DNA from: Aquimarina sp. AU474
Lineage (GTDB): Bacteria > Bacteroidota > Bacteroidia > Flavobacteriales > Flavobacteriaceae
Reading direction: 5' to 3'
DNA length: 64,000 bases
Assembly: GCF_900312815.1 (NCBI RefSeq)
Contig: NZ_OMPE01000008.1
Span: forward strand, 786,591 to 850,590
Each line of letters begins with the position of its first letter. Positions within the stretch are counted from its first letter, which is position 1. The notes below the pieces were generated by a model. That model did not search any database. It was not told the origin of the DNA and saw only the letters and a program-made list of their open reading frames with translations. Shown here in pieces: positions 1-8,185 of this stretch. The translations under genes and the position numbers were made by a program.

Positions 1-692
1 CAAAGGCTGGTATTTATCAAGCCTTTGGAAATAAAATATCAAGACAAAACATATCATGTCTTCAAGATATTTTTATAGTCCCAGAAGAATTTGAGCTCCC
101 TTCACTTAAAATTTCAGCTTATGAGTATATAAACTCTCCTTTCTATCCTAATTTTTCTAGAGAAGAATTTTATACACTTATTAAAGAATTTAAACTTTCT
201 CCTAATCAAAAGATATCTACACTATCCTTTGGTCAGAAGAAAAAAGTGCTTATTGCATTTGGTATTGCCACCAATACCAGACTATTGCTCATGGATGAAC
301 CCACAAACGCCCTAGATATACCTTCCAAAAGTCAATTTAGAAAAATTATGGCTTCTGCTGTTGATCAAGGTAAGTGTATTGTTATTTCTACACATCAGGT
401 AAGGGATTTACATAGTCTAATCAATCATGTTATTATATTAGATCATTCGCGTGTTGCTTTTGATCAATCGCTAAGCAATGTTTCAGAAAATCTTTGGTTT
501 GGTAAGCCTTCTCAGGCTAAACCTGAATCAATTATTTATTCTGAATCTGCTTTTGGAGGAAAAGCTGTTCTCATGCGGCAAGGAAAAAATGAAACCGAAG
601 TTGATCTTGAATTATTATTTAATGCCGTTTTAGATCAACCAGAACGGGTAAATTATGCAATTAAAACCAGTTATGACGAAAAGCGTATTTAA
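1..692 (+). CDS. ABC transporter ATP-binding protein, 5' truncated by window edge
   Basis: The reading frame is open from base 3 to the stop at 692, so the start codon and Walker A motif lie left of the window. The visible part has the ABC signature LSFGQ (about 222-236), a Walker B LLLMDEP (about 282-302) and the H-loop STHQ (about 388-399), in the correct order for an ABC ATPase. It would hydrolyse ATP on the cytoplasmic face to drive the membrane protein encoded next. The following permease frame overlaps its 3' end, and a GntR regulator of the YtrA type follows, so this is probably a regulated ABC export unit. The substrate cannot be told from the sequence. After the ATPase core there is a C-terminal extension of about 90 residues of unknown role. 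Confidence 0.9.
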   Translation, partial: KAGIYQAFGNKISRQNISCLQDIFIVPEEFELPSLKISAYEYINSPFYPNFSREEFYTLIKEFKLSPNQKISTLSFGQKKKVLIAFGIATNTRLLLMDEPTNALDIPSKSQFRKIMASAVDQGKCIVISTHQVRDLHSLINHVIILDHSRVAFDQSLSNVSENLWFGKPSQAKPESIIYSESAFGGKAVLMRQGKNETEVDLELLFNAVLDQPERVNYAIKTSYDEKRI

Positions 693-1428
693 TATTAAAA
701 GGATAAGTCTTTTTATGCTTAGAGACTTGACTATACTCAAGAGTACGATTACTACATCTTTATATGTTGTATGTGGACTTTTCTTTATTTCGTTTCTTAT
801 TCGTCTTAGAGGAGATCTTGTTTTATCTTCATATGATTTTGCCAGTGTATTTGGCAAGTTTTACATTATACTTGGCATACTGTTTACTTTTTCTGTTTTT
901 AAAGAAGCCCAAAATCAAAAAACCAACCATCTCTATTTTTCGCTACCTGTATCATCACTAGAAAGAATAGCCGCGGCCTGGCTCAGTACAGTAATCCTTT
1001 TTACTATTATTCTTACTGTTCTTGGAGCTATAATAGGACAACTTGCTATTTTGATAGGAAGCATGTTTTCTGAAACTTCTTTTCATATGGTATCCATATT
1101 TTCTGAAGAATATTGGGGAGCAGTTACATTTTATGCTATCATACAACCTCTATTCTTGTACGGTGCTCTTAGGTTTAAGAAAAATAGAATTGGTAAAACA
1201 TTATTATCCGTTTTACTATTAATTTTTGGTTTAATGATCTATAATTTTATGTTTTATGGTATTCTCAATCATAGCTATGATGTGTTTTCAGGTGAGGATT
1301 TAGCTGCAGAAGCTTTTGATCTTACATCTAAAGATTTCTCTGGAGCAGGAAAATTTGCTTTTATGGGGATCTTAACGCCATTACTTCTTGCTGCCACATA
1401 TTTTAAGTTAGTTGAAAAAGAGGTTTAA
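655..1428 (+). CDS. ABC transporter permease-like membrane protein
   Basis: A 257-residue protein with about six hydrophobic segments, as in the ABC-2 type permeases that pair with stand-alone ATPases. It overlaps the ATPase gene by 38 nt if the first ATG is used. A second ATG at 673 would give a shorter N-terminus (MTKSVFNIK) and a 20-nt overlap; neither has a clear ribosome binding site. A GntR-family gene begins 2 nt after its stop, so the three genes are almost certainly co-transcribed. I see no substrate-specific motif. The permease assignment rests on topology and on the neighbour. Confidence 0.75.
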   Translation: MQLKPVMTKSVFNIKRISLFMLRDLTILKSTITTSLYVVCGLFFISFLIRLRGDLVLSSYDFASVFGKFYIILGILFTFSVFKEAQNQKTNHLYFSLPVSSLERIAAAWLSTVILFTIILTVLGAIIGQLAILIGSMFSETSFHMVSIFSEEYWGAVTFYAIIQPLFLYGALRFKKNRIGKTLLSVLLLIFGLMIYNFMFYGILNHSYDVFSGEDLAAEAFDLTSKDFSGAGKFAFMGILTPLLLAATYFKLVEKEV

Positions 1429-1430
1429 CC

Positions 1431-1811
1431 ATGGATTTTGACAACAGTAAACCGATTTATTTACAAATAGTGGATTTATTCTATGAAAATATTCTCGAAA
1501 AACGATGGCAGGAAAATGAAAGGATTCCATCTGTAAGAGAAGTCGCTATGATGGTCGAAGTAAACCCAAATACCGCAATAAGAGCTTTTACTCATCTTCA
1601 AGAACAAGAAGTCATCCATAATAAAAGAGGGATTGGCTATTTCGTTTCAGAAAAAGGGTATGATAAAGTTCTTGATATTAAAAGACACGAGTTTATTGAA
1701 ACAACCTTACCGGATGTATTTAAAAAAATGGGATTACTTAATGTTAATATCAAAGAAGTGAACAACTCATTTAATCAATATCTAAACAATATAGATCATG
1801 AAAAAAAGTAA
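1431..1811 (+). CDS. GntR family transcriptional regulator, YtrA subfamily
   Basis: A short regulator of 126 residues. The N-terminal winged helix-turn-helix spans about residues 8-75 and carries the GntR core features IPSVREVAMMVEVNPNTA and a GIGYFV wing. The C-terminal tail is only about 50 residues, which is the YtrA pattern: it lacks the large effector-binding domain of FadR or HutC types. YtrA regulators usually repress an adjacent ABC transporter operon. Here the gene comes last in that operon, directly after the permease, and its 3' end overlaps the next gene by 14 nt. The effector is unknown. Confidence 0.88.
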   Translation: MDFDNSKPIYLQIVDLFYENILEKRWQENERIPSVREVAMMVEVNPNTAIRAFTHLQEQEVIHNKRGIGYFVSEKGYDKVLDIKRHEFIETTLPDVFKKMGLLNVNIKEVNNSFNQYLNNIDHEKK

Positions 1812-2340
1812 ATTAATGATATTAATCGCACTTAGTGTAGTGTTATTTTTTTTCTTGTCTTTTCAACTTTCGATTCATCGAAACATAAAAAAAGGCGCAA
1901 TCCCAGAAGACAGTGCATATATCCGAAAAAACATAGATGTTGAACATTTTACAAAAATCAATTTAGATCATTATATCAATGTTGTTTTTAAACAGGATAG
2001 TACTCAACAAATATTAATAAATGCTCCTGAAAATTTAATGCCTTATATCGATGTTCAAGTATTAGATAACGAATTAACGATTAAAAAAACAAAGCGAACA
2101 AGCAGTGAAGATTCAATAGTAATCCTAATAACAAATAATCAATTAGATCAATTAGTAACCAATACAGGAGTGAGTTTTGAGACAAAAGGTAAGGTACACG
2201 GGAAAAACTTGCAATTAGAATTTGGTAGTAACTGTACAGGAAGATTAGAACTCTCCTACTCTTCTGTTATGTGTAAAACTGCAAAAAATGCAACAATAAA
2301 AATAACAGGAAACTCTAATGAAATAGATTTTTCTAACTAA
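1798..2340 (+). CDS. GIN-domain (DUF2807-like) membrane-anchored protein
   Basis: 180 residues with one N-terminal hydrophobic segment (about residues 5-25), then a beta-rich extracytoplasmic region. The pattern FTKINLDHYINVVF followed by repeated short beta-strands resembles the DUF2807 'putative auto-transporter adhesin, head GIN domain' proteins common in Bacteroidota. The start codon lies inside the regulator gene (14-nt overlap), which suggests translational coupling to the ABC/GntR operon. The function is unknown; a role in envelope sensing or binding is only inference. It is shorter than many GIN proteins, which have about 220-250 residues. Confidence 0.65.
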   Translation: MKKSKLMILIALSVVLFFFLSFQLSIHRNIKKGAIPEDSAYIRKNIDVEHFTKINLDHYINVVFKQDSTQQILINAPENLMPYIDVQVLDNELTIKKTKRTSSEDSIVILITNNQLDQLVTNTGVSFETKGKVHGKNLQLEFGSNCTGRLELSYSSVMCKTAKNATIKITGNSNEIDFSN

Positions 2341-2411
2341 TTAAACTATATGTATAACACCATTTTAAAGTAATCAATCATCAATCAATCATCAATTAAA
2401 AAACGAACATT

Positions 2412-3080
2412 ATGTACTCAATTAAAAAAATCGGAAGAATAATCGGTATCGTATTTCTCATTCAATTTGTGATGGGAGTCCTAATTAATCTTTATATACT
2501 TGGACCAATTGTATTCGATCCTGATTATTTAACCAAAATCATCGCTAACTCAAATTTAATAATAGCAACTACCCTACTTAGATTTCTACTAAGTTCTATC
2601 AATATTGGAGTTGCTATTATGCTACTATCAATCTTTCAGAAAAAAAATAGAAATATTGCCATAGGATATTTAAGCTTTAGCATTATTGGTTTTACTGTAG
2701 GTGTATTAGATAACACCATTATATTATCACTATTATCATTAAGCGAATCATTCACAACGGCCTCATCCTCTGATATTAGTAATTTTCAAAGATTAGGTGA
2801 CTTATTTTATGAGATAAGATTTTGGACACATATGATCGATATGCTTGTTGGGAGTCTTTTCTTATCTACCTTATACTATTTGTTCTATGTGTCTAAATTA
2901 ATTCCAAGAATTCTATCTACATTAGGTTTTTTGGCCGTTGTTATAATGACAGCAAACATTATTTGGGCATTTTTTGGAGAAGGTTTAATGATATTATATC
3001 TACCTATAGGCCTAACTCAATTATGTATCGCCATTTGGCTTATTATAAAAGGATTTAATTCTAATCAAATTACATCTTAA
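2412..3080 (+). CDS. DUF4386-like integral membrane protein
   Basis: 222 residues, very hydrophobic, with about six predicted membrane helices. The N-terminal KKIGRIIGIVFLIQF, the helix layout and the length fit the DUF4386 family, whose function is not known. It is preceded by tandem copies of an 11-nt unit (2372-2393) and by a leader element, AAAAAACGAACA-like, that recurs just before the next gene. This suggests that the two neighbouring membrane-protein genes are controlled in the same way. Confidence 0.65.
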   Translation: MYSIKKIGRIIGIVFLIQFVMGVLINLYILGPIVFDPDYLTKIIANSNLIIATTLLRFLLSSINIGVAIMLLSIFQKKNRNIAIGYLSFSIIGFTVGVLDNTIILSLLSLSESFTTASSSDISNFQRLGDLFYEIRFWTHMIDMLVGSLFLSTLYYLFYVSKLIPRILSTLGFLAVVIMTANIIWAFFGEGLMILYLPIGLTQLCIAIWLIIKGFNSNQITS

Positions 3081-3147
3081 TACAAACTAAAACATCATTC
3101 ATTCATCATCAATCAGTATACCACAAGTGTACTAAAAAAACGAACAA

Positions 3148-3981
3148 ATGAAATCATCTAATACTACTATTAATGCCTTATGGCATAAGTACTCTAGTGC
3201 GCAAAATGCACTAAAATTAACATCGAGTTTTTGGTTTATTGTAGCCGTAGCGGGCCAATGGCTATTTGCCTATTACATAGCCGTTTTCTATGGAGGATCC
3301 CTTGTCCAGGGTAACTTAGCAGAATGGACAAGACGAATGATCCACGGTTTTATAGAGGGTGATTACTTAGGTAATGCATTTGTATTGCTTCATATATTAT
3401 TGGCTTTTGTAATTACTTTTGGAGGGCCTTTACAATTTATCCCAATACTAAGAACAAAGTTTCCTTCATTTCATCGTCGAAGCGGGCGTTTATATATAGT
3501 AACGGCTATTATAATAAGCTTGGGAGCATTATACATGGTTTGGGGTCGTGAAGCTTTAGTTGGTGGGTTCTTTGGTCAACTAGCCATATCAGGAAACGCA
3601 CTTCTTATTGTCATATTTGCCATAATGACCATACGCACTGCAATTGCCCGTAATTTTGATGCCCATCATAAATGGGCATTACGAACTTTTATGGTTGTTA
3701 GTGGCGTGTGGTTTTTCAGAATAGGATTTGGCTTGTGGATCTTTATACATAATGGTACTGCTCCTGGATCAACTCAAGACCTTACAGGCCCTTTTGATAA
3801 GTTCTTATATCTAGCAAATTATCTACTACCATTAGTTTTTCTTGAACTTTATCTATTTGTTAAAAGTAAATCGAGCTCTCTAGGAAAATATATTATGGGA
3901 ATACTCCTTTTGTTTCTATCTGTTATGACCGTTTTTGGAATATTTATGGCTGCTCAAATTTTTTGGTTTCCAAATCTCTAG
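3148..3981 (+). CDS. DUF2306-like integral membrane protein
   Basis: 277 residues with about seven to eight hydrophobic helices. The central region has FHRRSGRLY followed later by FDAHHKWALRTF. These conserved His/Arg clusters are the hallmark of DUF2306 membrane proteins, whose His residues suggest haem or metal binding, though this is unproven. The upstream leader shares the CATCAAT-rich stretch and the AAAAAACGAAC element seen before the 2412 gene. The gene is followed closely by the acyl-CoA-dehydrogenase-like gene. No enzymatic role is established for the family. Confidence 0.65.
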   Translation: MKSSNTTINALWHKYSSAQNALKLTSSFWFIVAVAGQWLFAYYIAVFYGGSLVQGNLAEWTRRMIHGFIEGDYLGNAFVLLHILLAFVITFGGPLQFIPILRTKFPSFHRRSGRLYIVTAIIISLGALYMVWGREALVGGFFGQLAISGNALLIVIFAIMTIRTAIARNFDAHHKWALRTFMVVSGVWFFRIGFGLWIFIHNGTAPGSTQDLTGPFDKFLYLANYLLPLVFLELYLFVKSKSSSLGKYIMGILLLFLSVMTVFGIFMAAQIFWFPNL

Positions 3982-4018
3982 AATACCAATCATAAATCAA
4001 TTTGAATTAAAAAACTCA

Positions 4019-5185
4019 ATGATGAAAATAAAAACCACCAACAAAAGGCATGCTAAATATGAAGATCAACTGGAAAAAATATGCAACAAACTCCGAGAAG
4101 TAACAGAAACCAAAGATTATGAAGAGTTTTACATGTTGTTTAAAGCTTCTGGATTGCCATTTATTCCTTGTAATGAAAAGAGTATAGAAATTGTACATCA
4201 AGAATGTTTTGATATTCTTCATAAAATTGGTCAAATATCTATTCCTGTGTCTATAGCATTATCTATGCACTATTATATTTTGGCGTCAATATCGTGCTAT
4301 CCATTCTCAATAAAAAGTACACAATATTGGAAAAGAGAAACATTACTAAAAAAAATAAAACATCAGAGATTATTAATCGCTAACACAGGTTCTGTTAGAA
4401 CCTTCAAAAATATAAGTGATAACAAGAGCATACTAGCACAAAAAGAAAATGAACATTACATTATCAATGGAGAGGCCTCATTTATGTCACTATCTGAAAT
4501 CGCTGATTACTTGGTCTTTACGGCGACATTGCCCGATCATACAAAGACAGTATTTTTTATTCCATCACGTAGCAACAATATAGAATTTATGGATATTGCA
4601 TTTGGAGGAACGATGGAAGGGTCTTTTACTAAATCGGTAAAAATAAAAAACTTAAAAGTACATTGTGATAATGCAATTGATTTGGCGAATGCAGAAGAAA
4701 CCTCATCAAAAATATTAATATACCAAAGGACATGGTTTCAGGCATTAATACCTGCACCATATTTAGGTGCCACTTTAAGTGTTATCCATGAGTTGAAAAA
4801 GTTTAGTAAAACCAAAATTAAAAACAATACTGTATTATCTGAATCTGAAACTTTTTTGATAAGTATCGGTGAATTAGTTATGAAATATAAGGTTGCATAT
4901 CAATTATGTAAAGATGCAGGATTAATGATTTCGAAATTCAAAAAAAATGACATATTATCTTTAGAAAAAGCATTTGAAAACTCTTTAATGTCCAAATATA
5001 TTTCTACGCATTATGCTGAAGAAATTGTTACGAAAACCAGACATATTATGGGGTCAAAATTTCTTGCACCTAGCTCGATAACCAATAAAATATATAAGGA
5101 AATCGTATTTGGTGTTTTACAACCAATGACCGATTTTGATATTAAAAATTACTTCGGACAGTCATCCATGAAAACTATAAAATAG
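4019..5185 (+). CDS. Divergent acyl-CoA dehydrogenase-like protein
   Basis: 388 residues from the ATG at 4019 (4022 is an equally good second Met). The open frame extends upstream to 3935, but that would overlap the previous gene. The middle section (HYIINGEASFMSLSEIADY, then a strand ending TVFFIP) matches the flavin-binding beta domain of acyl-CoA dehydrogenases. The C-terminal helices carry a RHIMGSKF segment resembling the end of that fold. The family oxidises acyl-CoA or related substrates using FAD. Sequence similarity is weak and I cannot place the catalytic Glu with confidence. There are no fatty-acid genes nearby, so the substrate is unknown and it may be non-catalytic. Confidence 0.6.
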   Translation: MMKIKTTNKRHAKYEDQLEKICNKLREVTETKDYEEFYMLFKASGLPFIPCNEKSIEIVHQECFDILHKIGQISIPVSIALSMHYYILASISCYPFSIKSTQYWKRETLLKKIKHQRLLIANTGSVRTFKNISDNKSILAQKENEHYIINGEASFMSLSEIADYLVFTATLPDHTKTVFFIPSRSNNIEFMDIAFGGTMEGSFTKSVKIKNLKVHCDNAIDLANAEETSSKILIYQRTWFQALIPAPYLGATLSVIHELKKFSKTKIKNNTVLSESETFLISIGELVMKYKVAYQLCKDAGLMISKFKKNDILSLEKAFENSLMSKYISTHYAEEIVTKTRHIMGSKFLAPSSITNKIYKEIVFGVLQPMTDFDIKNYFGQSSMKTIK

Positions 5186-5225
5186 GGTTTCCAATATTAC
5201 AAAAACTTTATTTTCTTTAAAAATA

Positions 5226-5275
5226 TTTGCGCAAGCGAATACTTACATATATATTTGCAAGCAAATACTTGCATA
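5226..5275 (+). promoter_or_regulatory. Promoter with two tandem ArsR-type operators
   Basis: A TTTG box at 5226-5229 and a perfect TAnnTTTG box, TATATTTG, at 5250-5257 are 20 nt apart, the Bacteroidota sigma layout. Two copies of a 19-nt unit overlie this promoter with a 26-nt period: 5231-5249 and 5257-5275. The second copy holds a perfect inverted repeat, GCAAG-N6-CTTGC; the first has one mismatch. Both sit where a bound repressor would block RNA polymerase, and the ArsR start codon follows at 5278. Autoregulation is inferred. Confidence 0.7.
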
Positions 5276-5277
5276 AT

Positions 5278-5619
5278 ATGGAAGCTAGAAGAGATGTTTT
5301 TCAGGCTATTGCGGATCCAACAAGACGAAAAATAATTGGATTATTAGCAGATAGTAGTAAAAATTTGAATTCAATTTCGGAAAATTTCAATATGTCTCGA
5401 CAAGCGGTCTCTCTGCATATCAAAATACTTCAAGAATGTGATCTTATTGTAGTACAGCAAAAAGGTAGAGAACGTATCTGCGAAGTTCAGTTAGAGAAAC
5501 TCAACGAAGTATATGAGTGGACAGATCAATTCAGGACTTTTTGGACAAATAAATTACATGCATTAAAAAAAGTTGTAGAACAACCAAATGATCATATTGA
5601 TTCACCAAAAAAACTATAA
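5278..5619 (+). CDS. ArsR family winged-helix transcriptional regulator
   Basis: 113 residues starting MEARRDVFQAIADPTRRKI, the classic opening of ArsR/SmtB-type regulators. The recognition region FNMSRQAVSLHIKILQECD is clear and is followed by a wing. There are no Cys-rich metal sites, so this belongs to the non-metal subgroup that is usually found beside SRPBCC proteins, as here (2 nt to the next gene). A longer frame to 5227 exists, but it would run through the promoter and operators, so the ATG at 5278 is chosen. It probably represses its own operon through the two upstream palindromes. Confidence 0.9.
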   Translation: MEARRDVFQAIADPTRRKIIGLLADSSKNLNSISENFNMSRQAVSLHIKILQECDLIVVQQKGRERICEVQLEKLNEVYEWTDQFRTFWTNKLHALKKVVEQPNDHIDSPKKL

Positions 5620-5621
5620 TT

Positions 5622-6050
5622 ATGAAAGCAGTAATCGTAGAAGAGGTATTTAATGCCACAGCAAAAACTATCTGGAAAGCATTAACCAATACGGATGAAA
5701 TGAAAAAATGGTACTTTGATCTACCTAAATTTGAGCCCATAGTGGGATTTGAGTTTACCTTTACTGGGCAAGGAAATACTGGAGAAAAGTATATTCATTT
5801 ATGTAAAGTAACAGAGGTTATTCCTAATCAAAGACTACAGTATAGTTGGGAATATGAGCATCTTGATGGTTATTCTCTGGTAACTTTTGATCTTATTGAA
5901 GAAGGTACTAAAACTCGCCTGAAACTCACGCATAGTGGTTTGGACTCTTTCCCTCAAGATCACAACGACTTTACTATACAAAGTTTTACCAATGGTTGGA
6001 CCACATTGGTTACAAAATTTCTATTGGATTATCTTAAAGGCAAAAAATAG
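5622..6050 (+). CDS. SRPBCC (AHSA1-like) domain protein
   Basis: 142 residues covering one START/Bet v1-like fold. It begins with VEEVFNATAKTIWKALTN and has the typical mid-segment EYEHLDGYSLVTFDL and a C-terminal helix with GWTTLVTKF. This is the Activator of Hsp90 ATPase homolog 1-like group. Such proteins bind small hydrophobic ligands in a deep pocket; the ligand is not predictable here. It begins 2 nt after the ArsR gene and is surely in the same operon. The pairing of ArsR with SRPBCC is very common, so the SRPBCC protein may modulate or report the signal sensed by the regulator. Confidence 0.85.
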   Translation: MKAVIVEEVFNATAKTIWKALTNTDEMKKWYFDLPKFEPIVGFEFTFTGQGNTGEKYIHLCKVTEVIPNQRLQYSWEYEHLDGYSLVTFDLIEEGTKTRLKLTHSGLDSFPQDHNDFTIQSFTNGWTTLVTKFLLDYLKGKK

Positions 6051-6078
6051 TTTTTACGCGCAAACGGGATATAACATT

Positions 6079-8040
6079 CTAAATTGGAAGTATAAAACTC
6101 TTAATAAACCTTACGATTCCATTTTTGGAAGCACCTTTCATATCGGCATCAATAAGAATTAGATCATCATCTTTCTTTTTAAGATAAATACCACTCATAA
6201 AAACATCTACGATATTTAGTTCTGATTCTACATTGAAGCGCGTATTTTTTTGCCATGCCAATATTCTACTCGTTGCTACACTGGCATTAGCTCCTATATG
6301 ACCATGAGTTATTGGTTCTCCTTTTGTTAATAATATCAATTTACCCGGTCCTTTTGCTGTTGTAAATATCAAACGACCAAATAATAAAGAAGTTAGTCTA
6401 AAACTTACCACAGCAGATATCTTAACCCCTTCACTCATCCCTACAAAATTTCTAAAATGAAATATTACCTCCTCACCTTCTTTTATATCCCATTCTACAA
6501 ATTCATGACTCCCCATTGCTTTAAAGTGCACCTCTTCGGGTCTTGATTTCATAACTACTTTATTCATTGCATAATTACGAGTAAAAAGCCTTGCTAGTAT
6601 AGCTGATTTCCATTGCGGTAACGAAAACTTTGGAGCCCTTCCGCTAGGTTCGAACGAACGTGATAAAAAATAGTTCTCTTTGGTCTCTTCGGGATTAATT
6701 GTATACTGATTACCCGTATTTTTTAATTTTCCTTTGCTAATATTTCCATCAGATTCTAATAGTGTAACGTAATTTTCATCATCAGACGAGAAAGCAACTC
6801 TAGAAAAAACGTACATAAAACTCTTCAAAATCAGGAAACCAAAGGCTATATCCAACAATAGGTTAATAAAAGTAATCGTATCAAACGTAGATTGTATAGT
6901 ACGCTTTACCCCTTGGGTTAAGGTATGCATTTGATTCTTGATAGTTGTATTGATATCATTTGTTGATGACTTCACTCCATTTTGAATTTCAATAGCCGAA
7001 TTTCTCACCTCAACTATTAAAGCTGATAAGAATTCTCTTCTTTGTTTGGCATAAATACCATTAACAGTTCCTTTTGCACTATTTTTCATTTGGCAAGGAA
7101 AATTAAGTTTTCCCCAAAAACCACAATCATCTTTTTTAAAAAACGGAGCCATTTGTGGTAATGTCGGTTTAAATATACCCGCATACACTCCAGCTACTTC
7201 AGTATCTAAATCTTTTGTATTATTTGTGGCAATAATATTTAATTGTTCTGTACTATTTTTGATAGCCTCTTGCATACAAATCATCTCAGCTTCTAACGAA
7301 AATTCAAGATCTTTCTCAAACTGGTCTCTTTTGTACTTTCTATCTTCATTTGTAGACATGATAAAAGTATTATCATAAATCTTATCTATAGATGTCTTAT
7401 TCATCTTACTATTCATAATTGCACCAGGAATAATAAAAATTAACAGAGGAGACCAATACAAAAACGACTTTGCAGTGAGCTTACCCGTTTGTTTGAGGCC
7501 CGTTTCTCTAAAAATATCTATGTTCTGTTTAATCGCTAGATAAAGAAAACGTATCAAAACCGTATACGTAAGAAATAATATGAGATGCTGAATATCCAGT
7601 AAAATCCATACGACAATAAGGGTTAATAAAAACGGTATTGAACGTAATTTACCTTTAACTATAAAATATAGAAAAGCTATTTTATAACATATAAAATGAA
7701 GTATACCAATTAGGGCTTGGTATGTATCCAACGAAAATTCCTCTGAACTACCCACCAAATGCACATAACCAGCAAAAAAAGCAGGTAACAATCCAACTAT
7801 ACGATAGTAGTTTTTACCCCCCATAACCAAAATCAATCCAATCGGTATGAGGTATAAAGGAATAGCGTATAGCAATCTAAATTCTTCGTGAATCGAAAAT
7901 TTCGTTATTGAAAATCCAAAAATTGCAAAAAGAGAAAAATCTTCTATTGCTGGTAAGATTCCTAGTAAAACAATACATAAAAAAAGTGCAAATGGTCCCT
8001 CTTTGATAAGAGCCTGCTTGAGCTGTGTAAAATTGAGCAT
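6079..8040 (-). CDS. Uncharacterised multi-pass membrane protein with possible AIM24-like C-terminal domain
   Basis: 653 residues, not recognised as a whole. Residues about 15-210 contain six or seven hydrophobic helices. Residues about 210-385 form a soluble, helix-rich region with two Cys (306 and 316, in CGFWGKLNFPC) that could form a disulfide. A further membrane helix lies at about 387-412. The C-terminal part (about 505-640) is beta-rich, with EGEEVIFHFRN, KGPGKLILL and RILAWQKNTRFNVE, which recalls the AIM24/DUF124 beta-sandwich; this match is tentative. It lies 145 nt downstream of the CD-NTase-like gene on the same strand and is its only obvious partner. If the pair is a defence module, this would be the candidate effector, but that is inference. 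Confidence 0.6.
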   Translation of the reverse strand: MLNFTQLKQALIKEGPFALFLCIVLLGILPAIEDFSLFAIFGFSITKFSIHEEFRLLYAIPLYLIPIGLILVMGGKNYYRIVGLLPAFFAGYVHLVGSSEEFSLDTYQALIGILHFICYKIAFLYFIVKGKLRSIPFLLTLIVVWILLDIQHLILFLTYTVLIRFLYLAIKQNIDIFRETGLKQTGKLTAKSFLYWSPLLIFIIPGAIMNSKMNKTSIDKIYDNTFIMSTNEDRKYKRDQFEKDLEFSLEAEMICMQEAIKNSTEQLNIIATNNTKDLDTEVAGVYAGIFKPTLPQMAPFFKKDDCGFWGKLNFPCQMKNSAKGTVNGIYAKQRREFLSALIVEVRNSAIEIQNGVKSSTNDINTTIKNQMHTLTQGVKRTIQSTFDTITFINLLLDIAFGFLILKSFMYVFSRVAFSSDDENYVTLLESDGNISKGKLKNTGNQYTINPEETKENYFLSRSFEPSGRAPKFSLPQWKSAILARLFTRNYAMNKVVMKSRPEEVHFKAMGSHEFVEWDIKEGEEVIFHFRNFVGMSEGVKISAVVSFRLTSLLFGRLIFTTAKGPGKLILLTKGEPITHGHIGANASVATSRILAWQKNTRFNVESELNIVDVFMSGIYLKKKDDDLILIDADMKGASKNGIVRFIKSFILPI

Positions 8041-8185
8041 TCCCCAAATAATGTGTTGGTTATTTCTTTACAAGATAAGTAATTACTATCAATAATCTCG
8101 TTAAACCAAAATGTTAAGGCATATTGAAACATAAAGAAAAGTATCTTTTACGATTTATAAATACACACTTAATTTCTATAGTCAA

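Noticed and set aside
2372..2397. Short tandem repeats AATCAATCATC, possible CRISPR-like array
   Set aside because: Only two 11-nt copies with no spacers and no cas genes; they are better explained as a leader repeat.
3935..4018. Upstream extension of the acyl-CoA-dehydrogenase-like gene
   Set aside because: It would overlap the DUF2306 gene in another frame and adds no family sequence; the ATG at 4019 is adequate.
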